Origin: Candidatus Merdivicinus faecavium
GTDB taxonomy: Bacteria > Bacillota > Clostridia > Oscillospirales > Ruminococcaceae
Reading direction: 5' to 3'
Length of the DNA: 53,768 bases
Assembly (NCBI GenBank): GCA_018716285.1
Contig: DVKD01000026.1
Coordinates: 1-53,768 of the forward strand
Positions 19,586 to 25,937 of this stretch are shown piece by piece. Below the pieces are notes generated by a model that worked only from the letters and a program-made list of their open reading frames with translations, ran no database searches and was not told the DNA's origin. Position 1 is the stretch's first letter. Every line of letters starts with the position of its first letter. The position numbers and the translations under genes are program-made.

Positions 19586-19594
19586 GGGGGGGGG
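19585..19594 (+). repeat. G10 homopolymer at the ribosome site of the second permease gene
   Basis: Ten G in a row begin with the last base of the upstream TAG stop and run into AGAAAGCTTG. The run itself supplies the Shine-Dalgarno sequence, so slippage would alter ribosome-site length without touching the reading frames. Confidence 0.8.
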
Positions 19595-19601
19595 AGAAAG
19601 C

Positions 19602-20486
19602 TTGTACATCCACAAAAAAACCGCGGGGGACTGGGCGTTTGACATTATAAACACCCTGCTGATGCTGGTGCTGGTCTTTGTGACCCTTTACCCGATGTAC
19701 TATGTGCTCTGCGCCTCTGTGAGCGACAACACCTATCTGGTGGCGCATCCCGGCGTCCTGTTCCGGCCGCACGGACTGAACTTCGGGGCATACCGGATGA
19801 CCTTTGAACACCCGCTGATCCTGAGCGGATATCGCAACATCCTGCTCATCTTAGTGCTCTCGCTGCCGCTCAACATCGTCATGACCCTCTTCTGCGGTTA
19901 TTTCATGGCGGCAAAGAAGATGTTCTTCAAAAAGTACATCGTCGTATTCATGATGTTCACCATGTTCTTTTCGGGCGGGCTCATCCCGGCCTACTTAAAC
20001 CAGCGGTCGCTCGGGCTGTTCAACAACATCTGGGCGCTGGTCATCCCGGGGGCGCTGTCCCTTTACAACGCCATCATCTGCAAGACGGCCATCGAGGCGA
20101 TCCCCGAGGGCCTGACCGAATCGGCCTACATCGACGGGGCAAACGACGTCATCATCCTTTTCCGCATCGTCGCGCCGCTCATCATGCCCACCATGGCGGT
20201 GCTGCTGCTCTACTACGGGGTCGGGCACTGGAACAACTGGTTTACGGCCTCCATCTACATCACCGACAACAACCTCCTGCCCATCCAGAACGTCCTGCGG
20301 GCGCTGCTCATCGCCAACACAGACGTGCTCGGCAGCGGCGAGTCGGTGGGCGACCAGTACGACAGTTATGCCGAGACGATCAAATATGCGGCCATCATCG
20401 TGACGACGGTGCCGGTGCTGTGTATCTACCCGTTTTTGCAGAAATATTTTGTCAAAGGCGTGATGATCGGCGCGGTCAAGGGCTGA
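19602..20486 (+). CDS. sugar ABC transporter permease, YtcP/LplC type
   Basis: A 294-residue permease with a TTG start at 19602 (MYIHKKTAGDWAFDIIN), placed 7 bases after the poly-G ribosome site. It has six predicted helices, the first at about 12-32. The EAA-type loop is in GLTESAYIDGANDVIILFRI (about 165-190), and the C-terminus FVKGVMIGAVKG is the signature end of this family; the second operon's permease ends almost identically. It pairs with the upstream LplB-type subunit. The operon stops at a perfect bidirectional terminator 15 bases further on. Confidence 0.93.
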   Translation: MYIHKKTAGDWAFDIINTLLMLVLVFVTLYPMYYVLCASVSDNTYLVAHPGVLFRPHGLNFGAYRMTFEHPLILSGYRNILLILVLSLPLNIVMTLFCGYFMAAKKMFFKKYIVVFMMFTMFFSGGLIPAYLNQRSLGLFNNIWALVIPGALSLYNAIICKTAIEAIPEGLTESAYIDGANDVIILFRIVAPLIMPTMAVLLLYYGVGHWNNWFTASIYITDNNLLPIQNVLRALLIANTDVLGSGESVGDQYDSYAETIKYAAIIVTTVPVLCIYPFLQKYFVKGVMIGAVKG

Positions 20487-20500
20487 AAATGCGTCAAAAA

Positions 20501-20539
20501 ACCCGGCGGAACGCACTTTTACACGTTCCGCCGGGTCTT
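20501..20539. terminator. bidirectional terminator between converging genes
   Basis: ACCCGGCGGAACG (20501-20513) pairs perfectly with CGTTCCGCCGGGT (20524-20536). TCTTTAT follows on the plus strand and a T-run (20500-20496) on the minus strand, so it serves the permease operon and the dehydratase gene. Confidence 0.88.
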
Positions 20540-20551
20540 TATGTGCCGGTC

Positions 20552-21577
20552 TTACTGCGCGGGCCGGTATTCCGGCACCGCGGCCATGAGGGCTTCCCGG
20601 ACCTTGCCGGGGGAGGCGTCGAGGGAGCGGGAGAGGAGGGCGAGGGCTTCGGACAGGGCGGCGGGGCTTGTGGACGCCGGCTGGGTGCGGAGGATGCCGC
20701 CGATGCGGGTGGCGGAAAGCTCCTCCTCGCTGGTGAAGAGCTCCTCGCTGAGCTTCTCGCCGGGGCGCAGGCCGGTGAAGACGATCGGCACCTCGGTCCA
20801 GGGGGTCAGCCCGGCCTCCCGGATCATGTGCTCGGCGAGGGCGAGGATGGACACCGGCTTGCCCATATCGAGGACGAAGATCTCCCCGCCTTCGGCGATG
20901 CGGGCCGCCTCGAGGACGAGGGAGGCCGCGTCGGGGATGGAGAGGAAGTAGCGGGTCATCCGCCGGTCGGTGATGGTGACCGGTCCGCCGGCTGCGATCT
21001 GCTGCCGGAAAAGGGGGATGACCGACCCGGCTGAGCCGATGACGTTGCCGAAGCGGACGGCGGAGCAGATCATGCCGCCGTGCGGGACCTCGACCATCCG
21101 TTCGGTGAGCCGCTTGGTGGCCCCCAGAACGCTTGTCGGGTGGACCGCCTTGTCCGACGAGATGAGGACAAACCGCCCGCAGCCCGCTTCTTCGGCAGCC
21201 TCCAGGACGTTTAAGGTGCCGAAGACGTTATTTTTGACCGCTTCCTGCGGGTTGTTTTCGAGGAGGGGAAGGTGCTTGTGGGCCGCCGCGTGGAGGACAA
21301 GGTCGGGTTTCAGGTCCCGCATGAGCTGGGCAAGCCGCGCCCTGTCCCGGATGGAACCGATCTCGACCCGGAAGGGGAGGGTGCTGCCGTACTGCCGCCA
21401 GAGCTCCTGCTGGATGTCCCAGGCGCCGTTTTCACTGATCTCGAGGATGGCCAGGGAGTCCGGATGCTGGGCCGCGGCCTGCCGGCAGAGCTCCGAGCCG
21501 ATCGAACCGCCGCCGCCGGTCACGAGCACCCGCTTCCCGGCAAGGAAGGGAGGGGAACCGGTAGATTCTGTACGCAT
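20552..21577 (-). CDS. nucleotide-sugar 4,6-dehydratase of the CapD/FlaA1 family (short form)
   Basis: A 341-residue extended SDR enzyme acting on a UDP-sugar, probably UDP-GlcNAc, for surface-polysaccharide synthesis. It has the NAD loop VTGGGGSIGSELCR (about 19-32) and the block HAAAHKHLPLLENNP. The active-site segment ISSDKAVHPTSVLGATKR keeps Lys but has Leu where classic SDRs have Tyr, a substitution known in CapD/WbpM-like enzymes, which carry Met there. The membrane domain of long CapD proteins is absent, so it is soluble. The start at 21577 has AGGCGGT 6 bases upstream; an upstream ATG lacks a site. No glycosyltransferases are adjacent. Its -10 region is nearly identical to that of the transglutaminase gene (AATGTGCTATGAT). 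Confidence 0.85.
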   Translation of the reverse strand: MRTESTGSPPFLAGKRVLVTGGGGSIGSELCRQAAAQHPDSLAILEISENGAWDIQQELWRQYGSTLPFRVEIGSIRDRARLAQLMRDLKPDLVLHAAAHKHLPLLENNPQEAVKNNVFGTLNVLEAAEEAGCGRFVLISSDKAVHPTSVLGATKRLTERMVEVPHGGMICSAVRFGNVIGSAGSVIPLFRQQIAAGGPVTITDRRMTRYFLSIPDAASLVLEAARIAEGGEIFVLDMGKPVSILALAEHMIREAGLTPWTEVPIVFTGLRPGEKLSEELFTSEEELSATRIGGILRTQPASTSPAALSEALALLSRSLDASPGKVREALMAAVPEYRPAQ

Positions 21578-21727
21578 ATCGTTACCGCCTTTCTGTCTCC
21601 TATCATAGCACATTTTGGCCGGAATGAAAAGGGATTTTGAAAATTTGCGCCCCGAAAATGATAAAAATACGGCAAAAGTTTATGAATGAAATAGAAGATT
21701 TCGTGTATCCTGCCCGATATAAGGCGA

Positions 21728-21756
21728 TTGACTTCTCCGATAAAATATGCGATACT
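21728..21756 (+). promoter_or_regulatory. promoter of the Gfo/Idh/MocA gene
   Basis: TTGACT (21728-21733), 17-base spacer, GATACT (21751-21756). The -10 element touches the left end of the MITE-like element, so the transcript would contain the whole element. Confidence 0.6.
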
Positions 21757-21880
21757 AGAATGTGTTTGAAAACCGTCAAACCACCGGCCGGAAAATATAA
21801 TTTTAATGGGGAGAAGGTGCTGTAACAGGTGCGTTTTCTGCCTTTTTCACCAAACAGCTGGGGTTTTCAAACACATTCTA
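21756..21880. mobile_element. MITE-like element with 19-bp terminal inverted repeats
   Basis: TAGAATGTGTTTGAAAACC (21756-21774) is the exact reverse complement of GGTTTTCAAACACATTCTA (21862-21880). The 125-bp unit has no coding capacity and begins and ends with TA, consistent with a TA target duplication as made by IS630/Tc1-type transposases. No transposase is in the window, so it would have been mobilised in trans. It sits in the 5' leader of the oxidoreductase gene, where its ends could pair as a 19-bp RNA stem. Confidence 0.7.
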
Positions 21881-21915
21881 AAGGAAAACGAATTTTGGAA
21901 AGCGAGGTTTTCAGG

Positions 21916-23112
21916 ATGAAAAAGGTGCGGCTCCTCCTCTCCGGCGCGGCCGGGTACGGGGAATATTACTTGCAGCTGCTGGCAAAGCATGTGGACCGGG
22001 CGCGGTTTGTCCTCTGCGGCATCGTCGACCCCTTTGTGACGGCGGAGACGGTGGGCCTCAGCTGGGTGCGGGAGGAAAAGGTCCCGTTTTACCGGACGAT
22101 GGAGGAGTTTTACGCGGAGAATGCCGCCGACCTCGCCATCCTGTCCTGCCCCATCCAGTTCCACAAGGAGCAGGCGCTCTGCGCGATGGCGCACGGCTCC
22201 CACGTTCTCTGCGAGAAGCCGCTGACCGCCGGTATGGCCGACGTCAAAGCGCTCGAGGAGGCCGCCGCCCGATACGGGAAGATGCTGGCTGTCGGGTTCC
22301 AGTGGTCCTTCTGCAGCCCCATCCTCTCCCTCAAGCGGGATATCCTGGCGGGGCGGTTCGGCAGGCCGCTCGCCTTGAAGACCCTCATTTCCTGGCAGCG
22401 GTTTGACAGCTACTACCGGCAAAGCGGCTGGAAGGGCCGGATTTACGACGCGGCGGGCCGGCTCGTGCAGGATTCGGTCGCCACCAATGCGACGGCGCAC
22501 TACCTCCACAACCTCTTTTTCGTGATGGGGGAGAGCCTCCCGGAAGCCGCGATGCCCCAAAGCGTCCGCTACGGCGCTTACCGCGCCAAGGAAATCGAGA
22601 GCTTCGATACCTGCTTTGCCGCGGGGAAGTTTGCAAACGGGGCGGATTTCCTCTACATCGCCACCCACAGCGGGGACCGGAACATCGAGCCGGTCTTCCG
22701 GTATGAGTTTGAAAACGCCGCGGTGGAGACCCGGGGAGAGGGGTACAATCCGCATGTCGTCGCGAGGTTCCAGGACGGGACCGAGATCGACTACGGCCAG
22801 CCTCAGTCCGACGAGAGCTGCGCCGAAAAGATCACCGCGATGCTCGATTACATCGACGGCCGGGGGGAGGTCACCTGCCTGCCGTCCACCATCAAACCGC
22901 ACCTGGCCGTCTGCACCGGCTTTTTCCGGGAGGCCCCCATCCGGGACTTCCCGTCCGGGCTGACCTTCCGCACCCAGGATCCCCCCGGAACCTTCGTGCG
23001 CGGACTGGCCGACGACTGCCTGCTCTGCTATGAAAAGGGGCTGCTGCCTTATGAGGCGGGCCTTGGCTGGGCGCAGCCCGAAACCGAATTTGACCCGGCC
23101 AAATACCTGTGA
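21916..23112 (+). CDS. Gfo/Idh/MocA family oxidoreductase
   Basis: A 398-residue NAD(P)-dependent dehydrogenase-like protein. The Rossmann half (about 1-125) starts MKKVRLLLSGAAGYGEYY and contains the family block HVLCEKPLTAGMADV, whose Glu-Lys-Pro is the catalytic/cofactor signature. The second half is the alpha/beta substrate domain, with ATNATAHYLHNLFFVMGE carrying the usual active-site His. Such enzymes oxidise or epimerise sugars, inositols or sugar acids; the substrate is unknown. The start at 21916 has GAGG 8 bases ahead; an upstream reading from 21829 would translate the right end of the MITE. A bidirectional terminator follows, facing the UroD-family gene. Confidence 0.88.
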   Translation: MKKVRLLLSGAAGYGEYYLQLLAKHVDRARFVLCGIVDPFVTAETVGLSWVREEKVPFYRTMEEFYAENAADLAILSCPIQFHKEQALCAMAHGSHVLCEKPLTAGMADVKALEEAAARYGKMLAVGFQWSFCSPILSLKRDILAGRFGRPLALKTLISWQRFDSYYRQSGWKGRIYDAAGRLVQDSVATNATAHYLHNLFFVMGESLPEAAMPQSVRYGAYRAKEIESFDTCFAAGKFANGADFLYIATHSGDRNIEPVFRYEFENAAVETRGEGYNPHVVARFQDGTEIDYGQPQSDESCAEKITAMLDYIDGRGEVTCLPSTIKPHLAVCTGFFREAPIRDFPSGLTFRTQDPPGTFVRGLADDCLLCYEKGLLPYEAGLGWAQPETEFDPAKYL

Positions 23113-23133
23113 GCGCAGCCTTATGAAAAATCT

Positions 23134-23168
23134 GCCCGCCGTTTCCTTTGCGAAACGGCGGGCTTTTG
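23134..23168. terminator. bidirectional terminator
   Basis: GCCCGCCGTTTC (23134-23145) pairs with GAAACGGCGGGC (23152-23163), then TTTTG on the plus strand; the minus side has AGATTTTTC. It separates the oxidoreductase gene from the convergent UroD-family gene. Confidence 0.85.
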
Positions 23169-23199
23169 CGTTATGTCGTCGGAGGATGGGGACTTTTCC

Positions 23200-24258
23200 T
23201 CAATATTTCCCCGCCCTTTTGACCTCAGCCACGATCTGGCGGAAGTTTTCCAGGGGGACGTTGTTGGGGATGGAGTGGTCCGAGGAAAAGATGTAGCCGC
23301 CGTCCTTTTTGAGCTCCGGCACGACGCAGCGGATCTCCTCGACGATCTGCTCCTTATCCGGCCAGAGGACGGCGTTGACGCCGCCGTGCAGGACAAGCTT
23401 GTCGCCGTACTCCCGTTTGAGGGCGAGGGGGTCGACCCCGGCTTTGACCTCCAGGGGATTTAAAACGTCCACCCCGGCGTCGATGATGTCCGGGACGAGG
23501 GTGCGGATGTCGCCGCAGGAGTGGAGGTGGGCGTAGATGCCCCTCTCATGCGCCCAGTCGCAGGCTTTCTTGTGGAAGGGCTTGACGAGCTCCCGGTACA
23601 TCGCGGGCGAGAAGAAGGTCGTGCCCTTGTAGCCCATATCGTCCGGCCAGTAGATCTCGTCGAATTTGTATCCGGCGTCCCAAACCATGCCGAAAAGCTT
23701 CATGCAGCTGTCCAGGTAGGTGGCGAAGATATCCTTGACCCACTCGGGGTTTTCGATCAGTGCGATCAGCATCCTTTCCGTCCCGACCATCCAGGAATGG
23801 GCCGCGTCGAAGCCGAACCAGACGTTGGCCGCAATGAAGCGCCCTTCTTTGACCCATTTGGGGTAATTTTCCTCCAAATACTTCCAGTTGATGCGGTCGG
23901 GGGTGCAGGTCATCCGTTTTTTGGCCTCCTGCCACGCCTCCTCGGTCTTGACGGTGAAGTCTAAGAATTCCGGGGTGGAATCCAGCTCGTTGAATTCCTT
24001 GAGGGTGGCGCCCCAGGAGGTCGTATAGATCCGGTAACGGTCGGTCTGCTCGATGGTTTTCTCCTCATAGCGGGGGGTGATGTCCAGCCAGATATACTCC
24101 ATCTTGTCAATATCAAAGTAATCCCGCCAGTCCGCATCGGACGGCATCCCCTCGTTCCTCCAGCGGGCCAGTGTGCCGGCCCAGGGCTCGTCGATGATAG
24201 GGACGCGGTCCGCCTCCTTGTGGGCGTACATGCGCAGGAAACGTTCTTTGCTGGTCAT
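23200..24258 (-). CDS. uroporphyrinogen decarboxylase (URO-D) superfamily protein
   Basis: A 352-residue (beta/alpha)8-barrel protein. It opens MTSKERFLRMYAHKEADRVP, the standard start of URO-D-like methyltransferase proteins, and has the block DDMGYKGTTFFSPAMYRELVKP with HSCGDIRTLVPDIIDAGVDVLNPLEVKAG split across the barrel; His-Cys of HSCGD is the zinc-type site of the methyltransferase branch. No heme genes are near, so it is unlikely to be HemE. Related proteins demethylate substrates or act in sugar catabolism, and the nearby Gfo/Idh/MocA gene hints at the latter. ATG 24258 follows AAGGAG; a TTGCTT/TAAAAT promoter lies 45-75 bases upstream. Confidence 0.83.
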   Translation of the reverse strand: MTSKERFLRMYAHKEADRVPIIDEPWAGTLARWRNEGMPSDADWRDYFDIDKMEYIWLDITPRYEEKTIEQTDRYRIYTTSWGATLKEFNELDSTPEFLDFTVKTEEAWQEAKKRMTCTPDRINWKYLEENYPKWVKEGRFIAANVWFGFDAAHSWMVGTERMLIALIENPEWVKDIFATYLDSCMKLFGMVWDAGYKFDEIYWPDDMGYKGTTFFSPAMYRELVKPFHKKACDWAHERGIYAHLHSCGDIRTLVPDIIDAGVDVLNPLEVKAGVDPLALKREYGDKLVLHGGVNAVLWPDKEQIVEEIRCVVPELKKDGGYIFSSDHSIPNNVPLENFRQIVAEVKRAGKY

Positions 24259-24303
24259 ATGCGTTCTCTCCTTTTTGCTCAGGTGTAAATGCTATGTGCT
24301 TTT

Positions 24304-24332
24304 ATTTTATCGGATATGCGGTAAAAAAGCAA
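24304..24332 (-). promoter_or_regulatory. promoter of the URO-D family gene
   Basis: Minus strand TTGCTT (24332-24327), 17-base spacer, TAAAAT (24309-24304). Confidence 0.6.
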
Positions 24333-24475
24333 GCAGGCATCTGCATTTTTCTACCAAAATTTTACACAGCTTTCACCAAAGCGTGCTTGCTGCCTTGACA
24401 GAATCTGCGTATCCTGAAAATAGACAGCGGTAAGCGCTGCCGCAAAGAATTTTATGCAGAAAGCGGTGTGACGGT

Positions 24476-25072
24476 ATGATTTCCAAATTGCAGAAACTGA
24501 CGATGGCTGCCGGCGTCCTCTCCGTTGCTTGCGCGGTATTGATGCTGGCGCCGCTCTTTTTCCCGCAGGCGGACGGCCAAAGAGCGGTTTTGCACAACTA
24601 TTTTGCGATTCCGTTCTGGTTCTCGCTCGCCCTTGTGATGATCCTGGCTGCCGGGAACCTTTTTTGCCTGCTGGTCCAAAAGCGGGGCGATGGGGGCTGC
24701 CGGGCGCTGTTTGCCCTGACGGCGGCTGGGTTGGCAGCCGCCGGCGTCCTGACCCTCTGCCGGGGGGTGGCTGCTCCGCTCTTGGATATCCCGTACCTGT
24801 CCGCCCCGCGCACGGTCCAGCTGGAGGATGTGCAGTTTTCCTACGACAATATCGGCGACAGCCCGGATATTCTGCTCGCGGGTGTCGACGCCAGCGGGGA
24901 AGAGGCCTCCTTTGCCATCAGCTCTGCGGCATATGAAGAGGGCAGAGCTTTCAGCAGCCAGGCCGCTGAAATGCCGGGCGGGCAGATGGTCGCGGCGGAC
25001 GTCGCATATCTGCCGTACACCGGGACCGTGGTGCGGATGGATCTCCAGATCCAAGAGGCGTCCCAAAGCTGA
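24476..25072 (+). CDS. hypothetical membrane protein with extracytoplasmic C-terminal domain
   Basis: No family recognised. The 198-residue product has three predicted membrane helices: about 8-28 (MAAGVLSVACAVLMLAPLFF), 44-67 (FAIPFWFSLALVMILAAGNL) and 77-100 (LFALTAAGLAAAGVLTLCRG). A roughly 95-residue soluble domain follows and probably lies outside the cell, containing the repeated pattern VQLEDVQFSYDNI and MVAADVAYLPYTGTVVRMDL. A TTGACA is found at 24394-24399, but the -10 is poor and the ribosome site (AAGCGG) weak, so expression may be low. Codon usage and frame are continuous, and a strong hairpin follows the stop, so I regard it as real. It converges on the broken MATE gene. Confidence 0.7.
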   Translation: MISKLQKLTMAAGVLSVACAVLMLAPLFFPQADGQRAVLHNYFAIPFWFSLALVMILAAGNLFCLLVQKRGDGGCRALFALTAAGLAAAGVLTLCRGVAAPLLDIPYLSAPRTVQLEDVQFSYDNIGDSPDILLAGVDASGEEASFAISSAAYEEGRAFSSQAAEMPGGQMVAADVAYLPYTGTVVRMDLQIQEASQS

Positions 25073-25107
25073 CCCCGGCCGCGGAAAGAACGGAATCCGG
25101 CATAGAA

Positions 25108-25147
25108 CCCCCGCTCCAAACGTATAAGCGTTTGGAGCGGGGGTTGC
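25108..25147 (+). terminator. terminator after the hypothetical membrane protein gene
   Basis: CCCCCGCTCCAAACG (25108-25122) pairs perfectly over 15 bp with CGTTTGGAGCGGGGG (25129-25143), followed by TTGCTT. The right arm abuts the stop codon of the MATE remnant. Confidence 0.75.
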
Positions 25148-25443
25148 TTATGCTGTGGGGAGCTGCTCCGGCTCCTTGCCGAGTTCCCTGTAGGTCCGGC
25201 GGATGCTGACAAAGGCGCAGCAGCCGTCGCCGATCATGACCGCGATGGCCAGCGCGACGACGGTCAGGGGAAATACCACCGTGTTGGCGGCGTTGCCGTA
25301 GGAGCCGAGGTAGCTTGCGTTGGCGATAAAGATCTGGTCGACAATGTTGTAGAGGGCCCCCGCCAGCAGGGAGATGATGCAGGGGACCGCATACTTCCGC
25401 ATCAGCCGGCCGAGCGGCTCCTGCTCCAGAAAGGCGTTTCCAT
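25148..25443 (-). pseudogene. MATE-family efflux transporter remnant
   Basis: The conserved N-terminus of a MATE transporter is readable (EPLGRLMRKYAVPCIISLLA then GALYNIVDQIFIAN and VVALAIAVMIGDGCCAFVSI), but after about 90 residues it jumps to RRTYRELGKEPEQLPTA and stops. Functional MATE proteins are about 440-460 residues, so roughly 350 are missing; the tail looks like the native C-terminus, implying an internal deletion. The likely ATG at 25443 (GGAGG 10 bases ahead) is in another frame: adding one A to the AAA run at its fifth to seventh bases would give MENAFLEQEPLGRLM in frame with the rest. It therefore has both a 1-base frameshift and a deletion. A hairpin homologous to the leader of the next upstream gene directly precedes it. 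Confidence 0.8.
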
Positions 25444-25467
25444 TGCGTTCGTTCCTCCAAACAAAAT

Positions 25468-25507
25468 GCGTGCAGCCAACGCTGGATTTATGCCATTGGC
25501 TACACGC
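25468..25507 (-). ncRNA. structured RNA element, copy 2 (before the MATE remnant)
   Basis: On the minus strand GCGTGTAGC pairs with GGCTGCACGC, and within it CCAATGG pairs with CCA-GCG-TTGG around the loop CATAAAT. ATTTTGTTT and the ribosome site GGAGG follow at once. Copy 1 upstream has the same outer stem and loop but changed inner stem bases, with pairing kept. Confidence 0.7.
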
Positions 25508-25535
25508 TTGAATTTTTCCGGTATATGTTCAGTTG

Positions 25536-25775
25536 TCAGTTCAGATAGTCGCCCACAGGGCTCTGATTATATTGCTTGACGATCCGCATCAGGATGGAGC
25601 CGTCCGGCTGGGAGGTCTCCTCCAGGATCTTATACCGGGTGTGGTTCCGCTCCAGGGACTGCTTGTAGTGTTTGACCTCTTCTGTGACAAGCTGCACGGC
25701 GTAGGCGTGGTCGGCGTCTTCCTTGAGCATGAAGTGCAGGGTCTGGCAGATACAGGCTGCCTTGATTCGTTTCAT
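25536..25775 (-). CDS. 79-residue orphan protein associated with a MATE locus
   Basis: No family recognised. The protein begins MKRIKAACICQTLHFMLKED and is predicted mostly helical then beta (HTRYKILEETSQPDGSILMR, about 45-64), ending QSPVGDYLN. It has a Cys-Ile-Cys near the N-terminus that might bind metal or react with electrophiles (speculative). It has all signs of a real gene: a sigma-A promoter 88-116 bases upstream, GGAGG 8 bases before the ATG, and a following gene on the same strand. The first transcribed bases fold into a hairpin with a T6 tail, and the gap to the MATE remnant carries a second copy of this hairpin. A regulatory or accessory role for the transporter is a guess from the arrangement. 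Confidence 0.75.
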   Translation of the reverse strand: MKRIKAACICQTLHFMLKEDADHAYAVQLVTEEVKHYKQSLERNHTRYKILEETSQPDGSILMRIVKQYNQSPVGDYLN

Positions 25776-25803
25776 TTTCTCTACCTCCGCGAAAGATTGA
25801 AAT

Positions 25804-25852
25804 AAAAAAGCGTGCAGCCTTCAACTGGATTTACGCAGTGAATGCTACACGT
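25804..25852 (-). ncRNA. structured RNA element, copy 1 (leader of the 79-aa gene)
   Basis: Minus strand: ACGTGTAGC and GGCTGCACGC form the outer stem; TTCACTG and CAG-T-TGAA form the inner stem around CGTAAATC. Six T (25809-25804) follow. It begins about 4 bases after the predicted transcription start, so it is a 5' terminator-like attenuator. Compensating base changes relative to copy 2 support a conserved fold. Confidence 0.72.
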
Positions 25853-25862
25853 TGTTTATTTT

Positions 25863-25891
25863 ATTGTACCGTTTTTTTGCGAATTTGGCAA
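25863..25891 (-). promoter_or_regulatory. promoter of the 79-aa/MATE locus
   Basis: Minus strand TTGCCA (25891-25886), 17-base spacer, TACAAT (25868-25863). Transcription would start near 25856, immediately before structured RNA copy 1. Confidence 0.78.
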
Positions 25892-25937
25892 AGGCAATTC
25901 TGCACAAATGTGAAAGCGGGAATTTCTCCGCAGTTTG

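Noticed and set aside
21637-21825. 62-codon open frame before the Gfo/Idh/MocA gene
   Set aside because: It runs through the promoter and into the MITE-like element, with no ribosome site.
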